Positions 46,413 to 57,881 of a DNA stretch of 64,000 nt are shown here, one piece after another. Where the stretch lies: positions 1 to 64,000 of the forward strand of contig MU832627.1 in NCBI GenBank assembly GCA_029204225.1, read 5' to 3'. This DNA comes from Diphasiastrum complanatum. Lineage: Eukaryota; Streptophyta; Lycopodiopsida; Lycopodiales; Lycopodiaceae. Position numbers and translations under genes: made by a program. The notes beneath the pieces were generated by a model, which had not been told where the DNA came from, searched no databases, and worked only from the letters and a program-made list of their open reading frames with translations. Numbering within the stretch: position 1 is the first letter of the stretch; each line of letters starts with the position of its first letter.

Positions 46413-49400
46413 TCACCGTGGCTTGAGGGTGCTGACACCCAACAAAGTTCTGAACTTTTCAAACTTATCTTTACTAAGTGGTTTAGTAAAAATATCAGCT
46501 GTCTGGTCGTTGGTGTCACAATAAACTAGCTCGATCTCCCCACTGTGCACTTTCTCTCGTATAAAATGCTGGTCCACCTCTATGCGTTTTGTCCGTGCAT
46601 GATAGACTGGATTCCTCGCAAGCTGAATGCAGCTTTGGTTATCACAATGTAACAATGTAGGTCTTACTTGAGCAATCTGCATGTCCTCAAGTAGACGGCG
46701 TAACCAAATGGCTTCACAGGCGGACCTCGTAGTCGCCCTGTACTCAGCTTCGGTAGACGATAGAGCAATAGTAGGCTGCTTCTTACTGCACCACGATATA
46801 GCCCCTGAACCTAGGCTGAAACAATAGCCTGTCGTCGATCTCCGATCGTCTCTATCACCTGCCCAATCAGAATCTGAATAACCTTCCAGCTGAAGGTTCC
46901 CGTCATCCGTGTATCCAATTCCATAAGTCACTGTCCCTCTCACATATCGTAGGATCCGCTTGGCTGCCTTCCAATGTGCTTCGGTAGGCTTACACATGTA
47001 TTGACTTGCAATTCCAACCGCATAAGCAATATCTGGCCTGGTGGTAGTAAGGTAAATCAGGCTGCCCACTAACTGACGATAGTGCGTCTCATCTGCAAAT
47101 GCTGGACCATCATCTTTTGATGGCTTGTTGCTTGCATCCATGGGTGTGCTGATTGGTTTGCTTTCTTGCATGTTAAACCTCTTCAATAATTTCTGTGCAT
47201 ACTTTGCCTGTGAGATAAAAAGACAACGCTTCCCTTTCCAAACTTCTACTCCTAGGCAATAGTGTAGCAAGCCCAAATCTTTCATTTCAAACTCATTAGA
47301 AAGATTCTTCTTAACACAAGCAATAAGCTTCTTATTGCTTCCCGTGATGAGTAGATCATCCACATAGAGCACAACAACCACAAAGTCTTCTCCTTCCCTG
47401 AAGACATAAAGATTGCAATCAGACTTACTCTTCTCAAACCCTTGCCTTGCAAAGTACTCATCAATTCGGCTATACCAAGCTCTTGGCGCCTGTTTGAGCC
47501 CATACAAGGCTTTCCCAAGCCTGCAAACCAGATTCTCCTTGCCTGTTATTTTAAATCCCTGCGGTTGTTCCATGTAAACCTCCTCCTGTAGGTGCCCATT
47601 AAGAAAGGCACTCTTGACATCCATTTGATGGACATCCCAATCAAAATATGAGGCTATAGTCAAAACGGTCCTGATAGATGTCATTTTAGCAACAGGTGCG
47701 AATGTCTCATCATAGTCTAGCCCCTCTTGCTGAGCATAGCCTTTCGCCACCAACCTTGCCTTGTACTTGTCCACTGTTCCATTGGCATGAAACTTGGTCT
47801 TATAGACCCACTTGCAACCTATTGGTTGCTTCCCTTCTGGCAATGTAGTGAGCTCATGTGTCATTCTTGACAATGGAGTCGTACTCCTCCTGCATGGCAT
47901 GTTGCCATACCTTTTCTCTCATGGCTTCGTGAAAGAACTGTGGCTCATCTGCATTCAGAATAGTGGACATAAGAGCAAAGTTAGTCTCTTGTCTCTCATG
48001 AGACCTAAGAGATCTTCTGACACCCTGTTCACTGCTCTCTCCTTCTTCAATCACTTGACCTTCTTTGATTGTTTCCCAATACCACCTAGGTAGCTTCTTT
48101 CTAGCAGTAGGTGATGTGGATGGTGACCACGTATCCCATGGTACTGTTTTAGTCTTCCGTTTGTCCCCAACTTCTGCTTCTGGTACTTGGCCAAAAAGAG
48201 GTCTCGAACTAGTAGGTTTGATTTCTTGTTGTTGCTCCTGCACTTGAGGCTTACAGGACTCTTGACTAGGATCCTCATCCGTGGAATCAATCAAGGGTAT
48301 GAACTCAGTAATTCCTTCCTTCTCCTGCTCCTGTATCTTGGGTGCATGCTCTTCATTAAAGATGACATCTCGACTTAGGATCTTCCTCCTGTTTTCGAGA
48401 TCATATAGCACATAAGCGTTCTCACCTTCACTATACCCAAGAAAGACACACTTTACGGATTTTGCATCAAGTTTCTTCCGCAAGTCCTTTGGTATATGTG
48501 CATATGCTGTACACCCAAATACTCAAAGGCTGCCCACTTTGGGCTTGTTGCCACTATATGCCTCTTCTGGCGTGATTCCTTCAACTGCTTTGGTTGGACT
48601 TCTATTCAATAGAAAAACAGCAGTTGCTACCGCTTCTGCCCAAAAGGAATTTGGCAACCCCTTTGCCTTGAGCATGCTCCTCGCACACTCAACTATGGAC
48701 CTGTTTTTCCGCTCAGCCACGCCGTTTTGCTGCGGTGTATGTGGAGCAGTAAACTGTCTCTTTATCCCACATGCTTTGCAAAGATCTTTGAACTCATCAG
48801 AAATATACTCACCACCCTTATCTGACCTGAGAGTCTTTAACCTCTTTCCTGTGTGGTTTTCCACCATAGCTTTCCATTGTTTGAAGTATTTGAGCGCTTC
48901 AGATTTCAGTTTCAGAAAATAGACCCATACCTTCCGAGAGAAATCATCTACGAAGGTCATGAGATAGTATGCCCCCCCCTGCTGATTTGACCTGCATGGG
49001 ACCACATAAATCTGAATGCACAAGTTCCAGAATGCCCTTGGCCCTGGTAGCTTTCTCCTTTGGAAACTTTTTCCTCTGTTGCTTCCCTAATGCACAAGCC
49101 TCACATGTATCTGAAGAAGACTTAATGCTAGGAAGATCTACTACCATTTTGTGCCTGTTCAAAACTTGCAAACTTTTGTAACTCAAATGACCATATCTCT
49201 CATGCCAAAGCTTGTCCCGATTAGTATCTCTTGCAGACAAGGCCTCTTGGCTAGGAATGGTTGTGAAAAGCTTGTAAAGACCTCCTTGCATTCCCTTGGC
49301 TACCACTTTGAAGTTCTGATCTTTGTCTTTTACCAAACATTTAGAATCATTAAACTCTACCACCATGTTCTGTTTGGTAATGGCACCAACAGATAACAAG

Positions 49401-50544
49401 TTCTTAGCCAACCCTGGTACATGCAACACATTTTTAATTTCCTTCACCTCACCTGATGATAGCTGTATTGCAACTGTGCCTTTGTCCCTCACCATACGTG
49501 TAGAATTATCTCCAAGGCAAACATGCTGGCCATCTTCTGTCTCCTCATAGGTGCTGAACCAATCTCTATGAGGTGAAAAGTGCTTTGAGGCTCCAGAATC
49601 AATGTACCATCCACCAAATGTGGATTCAGATGATAGGGCTGCGGTGAATAGCTCAAGCACACCAGATTGCTTCTCCTCTGCAACTTTGTCAACAAAGTGA
49701 CTCTGTTGGTTCTTTCCCTTCTTCTGATCACTTTGCTTCTTCTTGCATTCAAAAGCAAAATGCCCATACTTACCACAATAGTTGCAGTTGCCCTTCCTCT
49801 TGGGTGTAGATGAGGAATTGGTGCTTGACTCCTCTCCAACCTGTAACTTGGACACCTGCTGCTCCAAGCTTTGCTTTGAGTTCTTCCTTTTTGCCTTTGC
49901 CTTTCTTCTGAAAGTTTTGCTTCTTCTTAGAAGCAAATGCAAGCTCTGGATTATCTTCCCTTTCAGAAAGATTCTTCCTTCTCATCTCCTCCTGTAAACG
50001 AAGACCACATAACTCCCCAAAGGTTGGGAGTTTCTCCCTGGCAGAAAGGGACATCACATAGTCTTGATAGTTGAATGACAAGCTGTTCAAGACTGGGAAC
50101 AATACTCCTGTCACTTACTTTCTCTCCAACTGAAGCAAGCTGATCCAATAGGTCCTTGACCTTTGTAATATGATCACCAATTGTTGCACCTGCTTCCATC
50201 TTGAGAGTATGTAACCTGTTTTGCAAATACACAAGCTTGGCTGAATCCACTGTTTCAAACATAGACTTCAGAATTGTCCAAGCATCAGCTGCATCCCTTG
50301 CATTGCAAATGTGAGGAATAATATTGTCCTTGACAGAAAGATTGATTATCCTATGAGCTTTATGTCTCCTGTTCATGTAGTCCTTCAATTCAGGATCAGA
50401 TGTTGGTACAGGTTCTGTACCTGTCATGACCTCCCAGCAATTCTTATCCATCAAGATATTGGCTATCTTGAACTTCCACACTCTGTAGTTTGTGCCATCT
50501 AGTTTGCTAGATTCACCCAGCAAACTCTCCCCAAGACTTGCCAT
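46413..50544 (-). pseudogene. Copia gag-pol, nearly complete but frame-broken
   Basis: Gag begins at 50544 (MASLGESLLGESSKLDGTNY, ILMDKNCWEVM), followed by zinc knuckle CNYCGKYGHFAFECKKK (about 49800-49750) and protease WYIDSGASKHFSPHR. Pre-integrase LWHERYGHLSYKSL comes next. The integrase has CEACALGKQQRKKF and the DDE region (TFVDDFSRKVWVYFLK, LRSDKGGEYIS, TPQQNGVAERKNRS). The 495-codon RT/RNase H frame (47900-46413) has CKWVYKTKFHANGTVDKYKA, YVDDLLITGS, SGAISWCSKKQP, SSTEAEYRATT and TADIFTKPLS. About four frameshifts or stops separate the open pieces (near 49990, 48990, 48510, 47880). Catalytic residues look intact. The 3' LTR is missing: sequence diverges just after GVSTLK at about 46425. 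Confidence 0.88.
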
Positions 50545-51002
50545 GCTAAAATCTGTGCTTAAAACAGAAGCTCAACTTGAAAAAGATTAGAAAAGAACAG
50601 CTTCCAGCAACAAGGGTTTAACCCCAAACTAGGGTATGTAGCCACTTCAAGGCAACCCTTCAGCTCCTGCTTTTGTCTTTGCCACTTGGTGTGGCCTCAC
50701 TAGCACAAGCACTAGGCTCCACTGGAACAGAAACCAGAAGCCCCTACAGAAAGTGCGCCCTACTTTTGTGTAAGCTCCTCCAGAAAGACTCCCCAAAACT
50801 TAGCCAGATTTAGAAAGTTTTTGGATCATCCCACTCCCCTTGCCAATAGCTCTCCAACAGTGCAAGACTCCACCTGATCTGACACCTGTAGATCAAATGC
50901 TCCCTCTTTCAAGATTGAGGTGCTTGTAGAAGATAAGAATCTTCTCAAGAATCTAAGCACTGAAGTTTCTCTCATTCTCAGACTCACAGGCTAGACAACC
51001 TG

Positions 51003-51014
51003 CTCTGATACCAT
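51003..51014 (-). promoter_or_regulatory. Primer-binding site of the Copia element (initiator Met-tRNA)
   Basis: GCTCTGATACCA on the plus strand, that is TGGTATCAGAGC on the minus strand, directly after the LTR end. Confidence 0.88.
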
Positions 51015-51444
51015 GAAGATTTACAAGACCTAGCTATGGAGTATCTTAACTCAAATGCTAGATCAACTATGAAAGCTTGAGAAAACTTGGCTATGGAAAT
51101 ATCACACACAAGGAGAATTGCATGAGCATCTCACAAACTCAAAAGTCTCAAGAAGAAATGAATTGCTAGAGAGAGAGAGGAGGGGAAATGAATTGCTAGA
51201 GAGAGAGAGGAGGGCGTGGGTCCTCCAAATCCCTTGTGAGGCAAGCACCTCCTTTACATGCATGGAAAGTCTAGGTGTCAACCATAGGAGTGAGCTACTT
51301 GGCCAAGTGGGCCACTTGCACTAATTTACATAACTTAACAAAAGGGGGGGTCTCATGCATTTAATTAAAACATGCCCCATGAGTTATGTACAACTTAACT
51401 AATGCTTAGCCAAAAGGGGTAAAATAGGCATTACTCTTCAACAA
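51015..51444 (-). mobile_element. 5' LTR of the Copia element (~430 bp)
   Basis: On the minus strand it starts TGTTGAAGAGTAATGCC and ends TTGTAAATCTTCA next to the primer-binding site, giving TG...CA ends. It contains a 31-bp tandem duplication (GAATTGCTAGAGAGAGAGAGG twice, about 51160-51212) and a C-run complement near 51344. The left (3') LTR of the element is absent, so age by LTR comparison is not possible. Confidence 0.75.
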
Positions 51445-51519
51445 AGAGAACACCCAAGTATGTGTAAGATGCCACTATCTCTAGAGGCTGTCCATCAATA
51501 TAGAACATAGTGTCCCTCA

Positions 51520-51761
51520 TATGCTACTTGTTGGTGTTAAACACCATAACCTTAGTCTTACCAATGTTCACCATCAGCCCCCATATCTGACAAAAAGTAT
51601 ACAAGGCATTCAGATGTCGCTGAAGTCCTGCAGCTGAACTAGATAGTAAAACCACATCATCTGCATAAAGAAGGATAGGGATAACAATATCTGCTAGAGG
51701 ACAGCCATCCCCACCTTCTTTCCGAATGATCCGCTCAAGGTCGTCAATGTATAGAGCAAAA

Positions 51762-51811
<50 letters not shown>

Positions 51812-51862
51812 GAGAGTACCAGCAATAGTGAACTTTGAAATGTATGTTTTCAATAGCAATCT
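51520..51862 (-). pseudogene. LINE reverse-transcriptase fragment (catalytic block)
   Basis: It reads LFALYIDDLERIIRKEGGDG, then IPILLYADDVVLLSSSAAGL, then MVNIGKTKVMVF. YADD is the catalytic motif of non-LTR reverse transcriptases. A (GA)n tract (about 51763-51812) interrupts the upstream side. The C-terminal LINE pieces that should follow on this strand are instead on the other (right) side, so this is a separate truncated copy. Confidence 0.75.
51763..51812. repeat. (GA)n microsatellite
   Basis: About 24 AG units inside the LINE fragment. Confidence 0.95.
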
Positions 51863-52095
51863 AACATCTGTAAGATTTTATACACATTGTAGACATTATA
51901 CAAAATACATTAGACATTTTTTAGCATCATATCTAAAAAAATGCCGATTCTTTTGGAAGGGACCCGGTTTAGAACCACGATTCTCCGATTCTAAACAGGT
52001 CGATTCTGAACCGGGTGGAAACACTAAATAGTTGTGTCCTCATCATGTAACTCTGAGTCTACCCATAGTCTTCAACTAGAAAAGAAAGTTGTGTG

Positions 52096-53160
52096 TCACA
52101 ATGGTATGTCAAGTTGTGATACAAGGTTGTGTGTCACAATGGTATGTCTCATCAAACTAACACAAATCTCTCTGTAGCAAGGGCATCTCATGTAACAAAA
52201 GGGCAACACATCCGAAATTCTCATAGGTGAGAGAGTGTAAAGAAGCATATGAGTCTCTAAAGAGGTAGTAAAACCTCCCACGGAATCTCATAGTAAATTG
52301 GACATCTAACAATGAAATACTCCTCAAACTCAACCCTCCCCAATGAACACATCTGACATATCCTATTCTCACGTGGACGGTGGAATACCATGGAATCGTC
52401 CTGTCTTAATGACAAGCAGGTGTGCAGGAGCTTGAATCTGTCCAACGTGAATCTTGGGCAATGCGATAGTCCGTAATCAAGATATCGTGGTAGGATCAAA
52501 AAACCTTATGCATCAACTTTAAGAAAGGAGTATGATAAAAGTCAAGTTTCACGACCAACTACCCCTGCCAAGTATAGTCAACCTTGGATAAATATTAGGC
52601 TAGAAAACTAACCAGTAGATAGATAGATTTTAAAATGTCTTTTCCATGCCAAGAGGCATATAAGACGAAAAAGTACATATCAAGTGTGTGGTACAATGGG
52701 AGTGTATGAAACATCTCCATAACAGAAAAGAAAAGCATATGTACTACAGCAATGATAGAGGACATCTAATGTAAGATAGTCAGGCTGCCAGTATAAGGCT
52801 AGTGATAATGGTATATCTAGATGTCCTCAAATACTGCTGCTATCAAAGAAAGATGTAATGCGGATAATGCCTGGAGGTGGTCTCGATAAGTGTTGTTGAC
52901 GTCACCAAGGAGGTCGTCTCTGAGTAGTGACTCTGTGGACAATATGAGTATGTGTAGTACGTCATCTTTGGTCTCTATGTTAGGAAAGGCCACTATCGTC
53001 GCCACTGTCGTCCGAGCCAAGGTCCACCCGCAATCTCCTGAGGTAGAAGAATGATGTGATCTAAAGCTGTGTGTCAGGATGAGTCGGTGGCTGGCACAGG
53101 TCCTGTCGTAGTAAAAACATCTCTTTGACCATAAGTGCAACGCATCGTGGATCATCATAT
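52096..53160 (-). pseudogene. LINE C-terminal fragment
   Basis: 53158-52817 encodes KRCFYYDRTCASHRLILTHS and related sequence in family position. 52499-52257 gives the cysteine cluster ICQMCSLGRVEFEEYFIVRC, the zinc-knuckle-like end of plant LINE reverse transcriptases; compare CGMCDTHEVEDEFHFLFRCP at 55805-55870. Stops and frameshifts are present. About 320 bp between the two blocks is degenerate. Confidence 0.65.
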
Positions 53161-55046
53161 GCTATAAGGGATCTATAGAGGTGGAACTGCAAACTCTGCT
53201 AGGATAATCTGGTGTGGGACGGAGGCCTTGGCCCGTATCATCCGTGATATCATGGATCAGTAGTTCTGACTCAAGGTCTTCTATGTCTCTGGTACGACTA
53301 GTCTTCATTCTCTTAATGGCCTCTATGACCATGTCAGAAGTGAAGAAGGTGAACTCATATGGACGGGGGGAGATGAAAATGGGCGAGTTAGTGGGTATGG
53401 TGTATAGTGAGGTAGCGTATGTGGACCAGATGCGTAGATCGTCAATAAGAGAGGGAGCACGAGGGATGAATGCTCGCCAAAAGGCACCTGTAGAGGAACT
53501 AAGTAAGGAATTGACAAGGCTTTTTCCTTTTTGTTCTTCATAGGTGCGCTTTTTACGACGAAGTGTACGATGGAGAGATCGACGAATAGTAGGTAGAACA
53601 GTAGGTAGTTACACAAAGATGTAAGGAATGACACTCTTCATCAAACCATGGAGCCCGAGCAGGGACGAGTTGGTGTGAATGTGCATCGATGGGGCGTGGA
53701 TGGAAGCAGCAGTGTGAAGTGAGGTGGTAAGGAAACTGGCCCGTGACTCCAATGTGTCATCATGCGGGAAGTGATGGAGTAGAGAAACAAGGTTAGAGAA
53801 GGTACAAAGAGATAACGATTTGCAATAAAAAAGATTGATGATCCTTGTGTTGCAATTGTTGAAGAATTTATGAATATGTGCTGAGGGGTGCTGATAGGGG
53901 GTGAGCTAGCAAAATGCCCTAAAAGAGAAAAATGACATGTATTGAAAGTCCTATTGACGAGTTTGAAAGCATTTTTTATGAATCCCTATATCCTCTAACA
54001 TTACAGCCCTCATATTTGTGTAAAATAACATTTATCCAAGTCAGTTTCTTTAAGGTGGAAGTAAATTATGTTAGCAAATAAAAGATAACAATTTGGTTGT
54101 GTAAATTCCTTAGGAGTAACAAAAGCCAACTAATAAATAACATATATAGAGGTCACATTTATCTAGGTATGTTGAAGATAAGCTCAATGGATAGATCATC
54201 TAATATACTAATGAGTGTCTGCTGGAAGATCCAAGATGGAGATGTCGAATGTACCTAGAAGATAGGTTGCTTGTGAGTACCAAGAGAACAATTATCCTTG
54301 AAATAGCATGTTTCTTTCGTAGAGAAGTCGTGGAATAGTGTGCCCTGAAACGGGTTTGACCCATATAGTCTCCTGGTCTCTTCCACTATACTCACTGCAA
54401 ACTGAAGAATAGTACCCTGAAGCTTTGAGATGACATGCCCGATCATGATGGTACAATAACTATCAAGCTGCATGGGATCACCACTCTCATGCATGGGATG
54501 GATAATATTAGTGTATCAAGAAAAAGGCAAATCAATAGTGATTGCTTTGTTAAGACGCTAGGACAAGGTAGGTGCAAGTGTATCAGCATCATCGATAAGG
54601 AGCTTGCACAATTCGTTCTCATCTTCTTAATGGCTACAAGAACCATGTTAAAAGTGAAAAACAAGAACTTAGAAGGATGAAAGAAAGGTCTATCGGTGGG
54701 TATAGTGTACAGGGTGGTAGTGTGATAGCCCAAGTACGAAGGTCAATAAGGGAGGCAAGGAGTGTAGAGTGCATTCGCGCCAAAAGGCTTGATAAGCATG
54801 CTTCCTTCTTTCACTTCATAGGTCTGCTTTTTGGGATGACGAATACGATGATAGGTATGTCTAGCATTCCAAAGATGGAGTTAATGGTTTTGTTCATTGA
54901 CAAACTATTGATGATGGTAATGGCAATCCAAGTTATACCATGGTTGCTTCATGGATCACGATGAAGCTAACTTGCGTCGAGAAGGGAAAGTTGGTGAGGT
55001 AGCTATGTGGAGAGTGGTAGTGAGAAAGGCAGCTTGAGACTCCAAG
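53161..55046 (-). pseudogene. LINE fragments (pre-RT region and RT start)
   Basis: 54494-54255 encodes SGDPMQLDSYCTIMIGHVIS, matching SGDPMKPDNYRTIMVGHIST at 62850-62920, the start of the same LINE's reverse transcriptase. 54733-54560 and 53634-53320 share a segment seen also at 62500-62700 (YTIPTDRP, LTIYASGPHTLPHYTPYP), indicating two partial copies of the pre-RT region in tandem. The stretch 53650-54250 shows no clear domain. Confidence 0.6.
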
Positions 55047-55051
55047 GGTAT

Positions 55052-55491
55052 TGTAATAGATCCTAACACCACAGTAGGGCAAATACTAACTGATCCACCC
55101 CACCTTGCCTACTCCTTGATATAGAGTAAGCCCCTCCTAGCCCAGTGTGAGGACTGGTAGCATGCAACTGCCAAGTGTCGGCCACGTGGCATTGACGTGG
55201 CCGACTGCACGTCGGGACCCAACTGGGGGCCCTTTCCTGCTGACAGGGTCCCTAGACGCTCGTGACCAATGCCGAACCCTAGAGAACACAGATAGGTCAG
55301 ATACCACAGTCAGGGTCGTGTCCAGCGTACACGACTAACAGGGCAAGACAGTGTGAGTAGTGTGCCCCAGCACAAGCCATGGCAGGCCTAACGCACCCTC
55401 TCTGTTTGACCGTCCGTCTGTGGATGGTCGGTTAATCCTCTGAATTGGGGACACATACTCTATCTCTATAGAGCAAGTACTCATCCTGAAT
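55052..55491. mobile_element. Rearranged Gypsy fragment (inverted half-LTR joined to direct half-LTR plus inverted internal pieces)
   Basis: 55052-~55255 is the second half of the LTR of the element at 56238-60749 in inverted orientation (starts TGTAATAGATCCTAACACC). It joins at once to the first half in direct orientation (GACCAATGCCGAACCCTAG...). Two inverted scraps of that element's integrase region follow (TCTGTTTGACCGTCCGTC and AATTGGGGACACATACTC). GGTAT occurs on both sides (55047-55051 and 55492-55496), possibly a duplication, though the right end lacks the expected terminal CA. Confidence 0.6.
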
Positions 55492-55492
55492 G

Positions 55493-56237
55493 GTATTCCC
55501 AGGCTCGTCGTCTCCTTTCCAGATTGGGTATCCAGATTACAGACCTACCTGCTGGTATATTCGAGGCCATTTGTATAGAGCGTATCTTCAGAGCACTTGG
55601 CAGGGCACACTGGGGACGAAGAGTGAGTTCTATTGTGCACATTTTCTATCTTTGGATCCAACTGGATGTCCTATAGTACCCGGTTATTCGGCGGAGAGTA
55701 TCTCACATAGCCTGCAGATTTTGATGGGTCAGTTTCGCGTTTCCTCACACCAGCTAGCCATTGAGACTGGCAGATATAGTGGCACTTTGCGAGAGGCTCG
55801 ACTCTGTGGTATGTGTGATACTCATGAGGTAGAGGACGAGTTCCATTTTCTCTTCAGATGTCCAGCTTACTATGAGATTCGTGGGAGATATTATTGCTTG
55901 TTCTGAGATCACCCAGTCACACTCTCTCCTTTGATATCATATGAGGATCCCAGGTGTGTTGCATTGATTGTTCGGGAGATGTCAGACTTGAGGATGGTGA
56001 GACTAGACACAGACACCCCCCACTTGATATAGCTGAGCATCAGGGAGTGCTTTTCTCGTCGGAGACAGAGACAGGAGATTATTTGATGTAGTGAGTCTAA
56101 TGGAGAGGCTGCGATTCCGGACTCATCCATGCATAGACGACAAAGACAGTGTGGACGCCCAGAGAGACAGCCAGCCCATAGGCCACAGCCCAGAGCTCCA
56201 CGACAACAGAGATGACATCGACAGCCCACTGGGAGAC
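55493..56237 (+). pseudogene. LINE C-terminal region, left of the Gypsy insertion
   Basis: 138 codons run to a TGA at about 55906 and include CGMCDTHEVEDEFHFLFRCP, the LINE C-terminal cysteine cluster. A second open stretch follows (DHPVTLSPLISYEDPRCVAL). The sequence is interrupted at 56237 by the Gypsy element. Its 3' tail continues at 60755, which dates the Gypsy as younger. Confidence 0.7.
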
Positions 56238-56886
56238 TGTTACGAGCTCGTAACCAGTGCCGAACCCTAGAGAACACAGATAGGTCAGATACCACAGTCA
56301 GGGTCGTGTCCAGCGTACATGACCAACAGGGCAAGACAGTGTGAGTAGTGTGCCCCAGCACGGTCCATAGCCATGGTGGGCCTAACACAGCCTAGGGACC
56401 CTGTCAGCAGGATAGGGCCCCCAGTTGGGTCCCGACGTGCAGTCGGCCACGTCAGTGCCACGTGGCCGACACTTGGCAGTAGCATGCTACCAGTCCTCAC
56501 ACTGGGCTAGGAGGGGCTTACTCTATATCAGGGAGTAGGCAAGGTTGGGTGGATCAGTTAGTGTTTGCCCTACTGTGGTGTTAGGATCTATTACACTGGG
56601 TAATAGATCCTAACACCACAGTTAGTGTTTGCCCTACTGTGGTGTTAGGATCTATTACACTGGGTAATAGATCTCTGATTTTCGAGTGTAGATCACTATG
56701 ATCTGAGCGGAAATTCAAGAGGAAGGGAAGAGCAGGTCCATCGCTGTATAGTCAGCCCTCAAATCTGAGTTTCGTATGAAGTTCTGAGTAGATTAGAAGG
56801 AGTTCTGATCTGAAATATTGTAGCAGGGCCAGCGCTGGACAATAGGGTAGAAATCTCAGAATTTAACCCTGTTTTTCAGAAGTTTT

Positions 56887-57292
56887 TCAGGAGTGTGTGC
56901 TAAGTTGTCTCCAAGGTATTGTGGTCCCTTTACCATCAGTAGGAGACTAGGCGAGGTCACCTATGAACTAGAACTCCCACACAGCAGTAAGGTTTTTCCA
57001 GTTTTTCATGTAAGTCAGTTACGAAAAGCCTTAACCAGATCAGATAATTTGGTAGGGGACAGTGTTCTAGTTCTCCCATTGGATCCTCAACAACCTCCAC
57101 ATGAACCAGAGGAAATTCTTGATAGTAGAGAGACGCAGACTCGTCATACTCTATACCGAGAATATCTGGTTAAGTGGAATGATCAGCCTGTTGAGAATGC
57201 CACTTGGGAAAGAGGCAGCGTCCTTCGCAAGATTTTTCCAGACTTTGTCTTAGAGGACCAAGACGGTTCTTAAGGGGGAGGGAGTGTTACGA
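56887..57292 (+). repeat. Extra copy of the Gypsy integrase end and chromodomain
   Basis: It is nearly identical (two or three differences) to 59997-60391, encoding [20 protein letters not shown] to the stop after [10 protein letters not shown]. It is followed by about 40 bp of LTR start, so the copy includes a polypurine tract and a truncated LTR. Confidence 0.9.
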
Positions 57293-57299
57293 GCTCGTA

Positions 57300-57855
57300 A
57301 CCAGTGCCGAACCCTAGAGAACACAGATAGCTCTGATACCAGTGTAATAGATATGCTTCCAAACTACTGAGAAATCCAGCAAATTGGAGGATTAGAAAGC
57401 TGATCCTACAGCGATTTTCCTCCTCTATTCTTTTCTGAGAATCTCCCAGATCTTTCCTATCTTCTGATAGCTTTCTCTACTGTTGCTCCTGAACTCCCTA
57501 GGATGGAGATGGCTCTGATACCAGTGTAATAGATCCTAACACCACAGTAGGGCAAACACTAATTGATCCACCCAACCTTGCCTACTCCCTGATATAGAGT
57601 AAGCCCCTCCTAGCCCAGTGTGAGGACTGGTAGCATGCTACTGCCGACGTGCAGTCGGCCACGTCAGTGCCACGTGGCCGACACTTGGCAGTAGCATGCT
57701 ACCAGTCCTCACACTGGGCTAGGAGGGGCTTACTCTATATCAGGGAGTAGGCAAGGTTGGGTGGATCAATTAGTGTTTGCCCTACTGTGGTGTTAGGATC
57801 TATTACACTACACTGGTATCAGAGCTATCTGTGTTCTCTAGGGTTCGGCACTGGT
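57300..57855. repeat. Two-tier perfect foldback built from LTR and primer-binding-site sequence
   Basis: Outer arms, 47 bp each and exact complements: 57300-57346 and 57809-57855 (LTR start plus inverted primer-binding site). Inner arms, 121 bp each and exact complements: 57525-57645 and 57687-57807 (second half of the LTR), around a 41-bp centre. Both inner arms share a base (AATTGATCC) that differs from the two full LTRs (AACTGATCC), so one arm was copied from the other. About 178 bp of unpaired sequence (57347-57524) lies on the left side and holds a second inverted primer-binding site (57512-57523). Confidence 0.9.
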
Positions 57856-57881
57856 AGATCACAAATGCTCCAGCTACCTTT

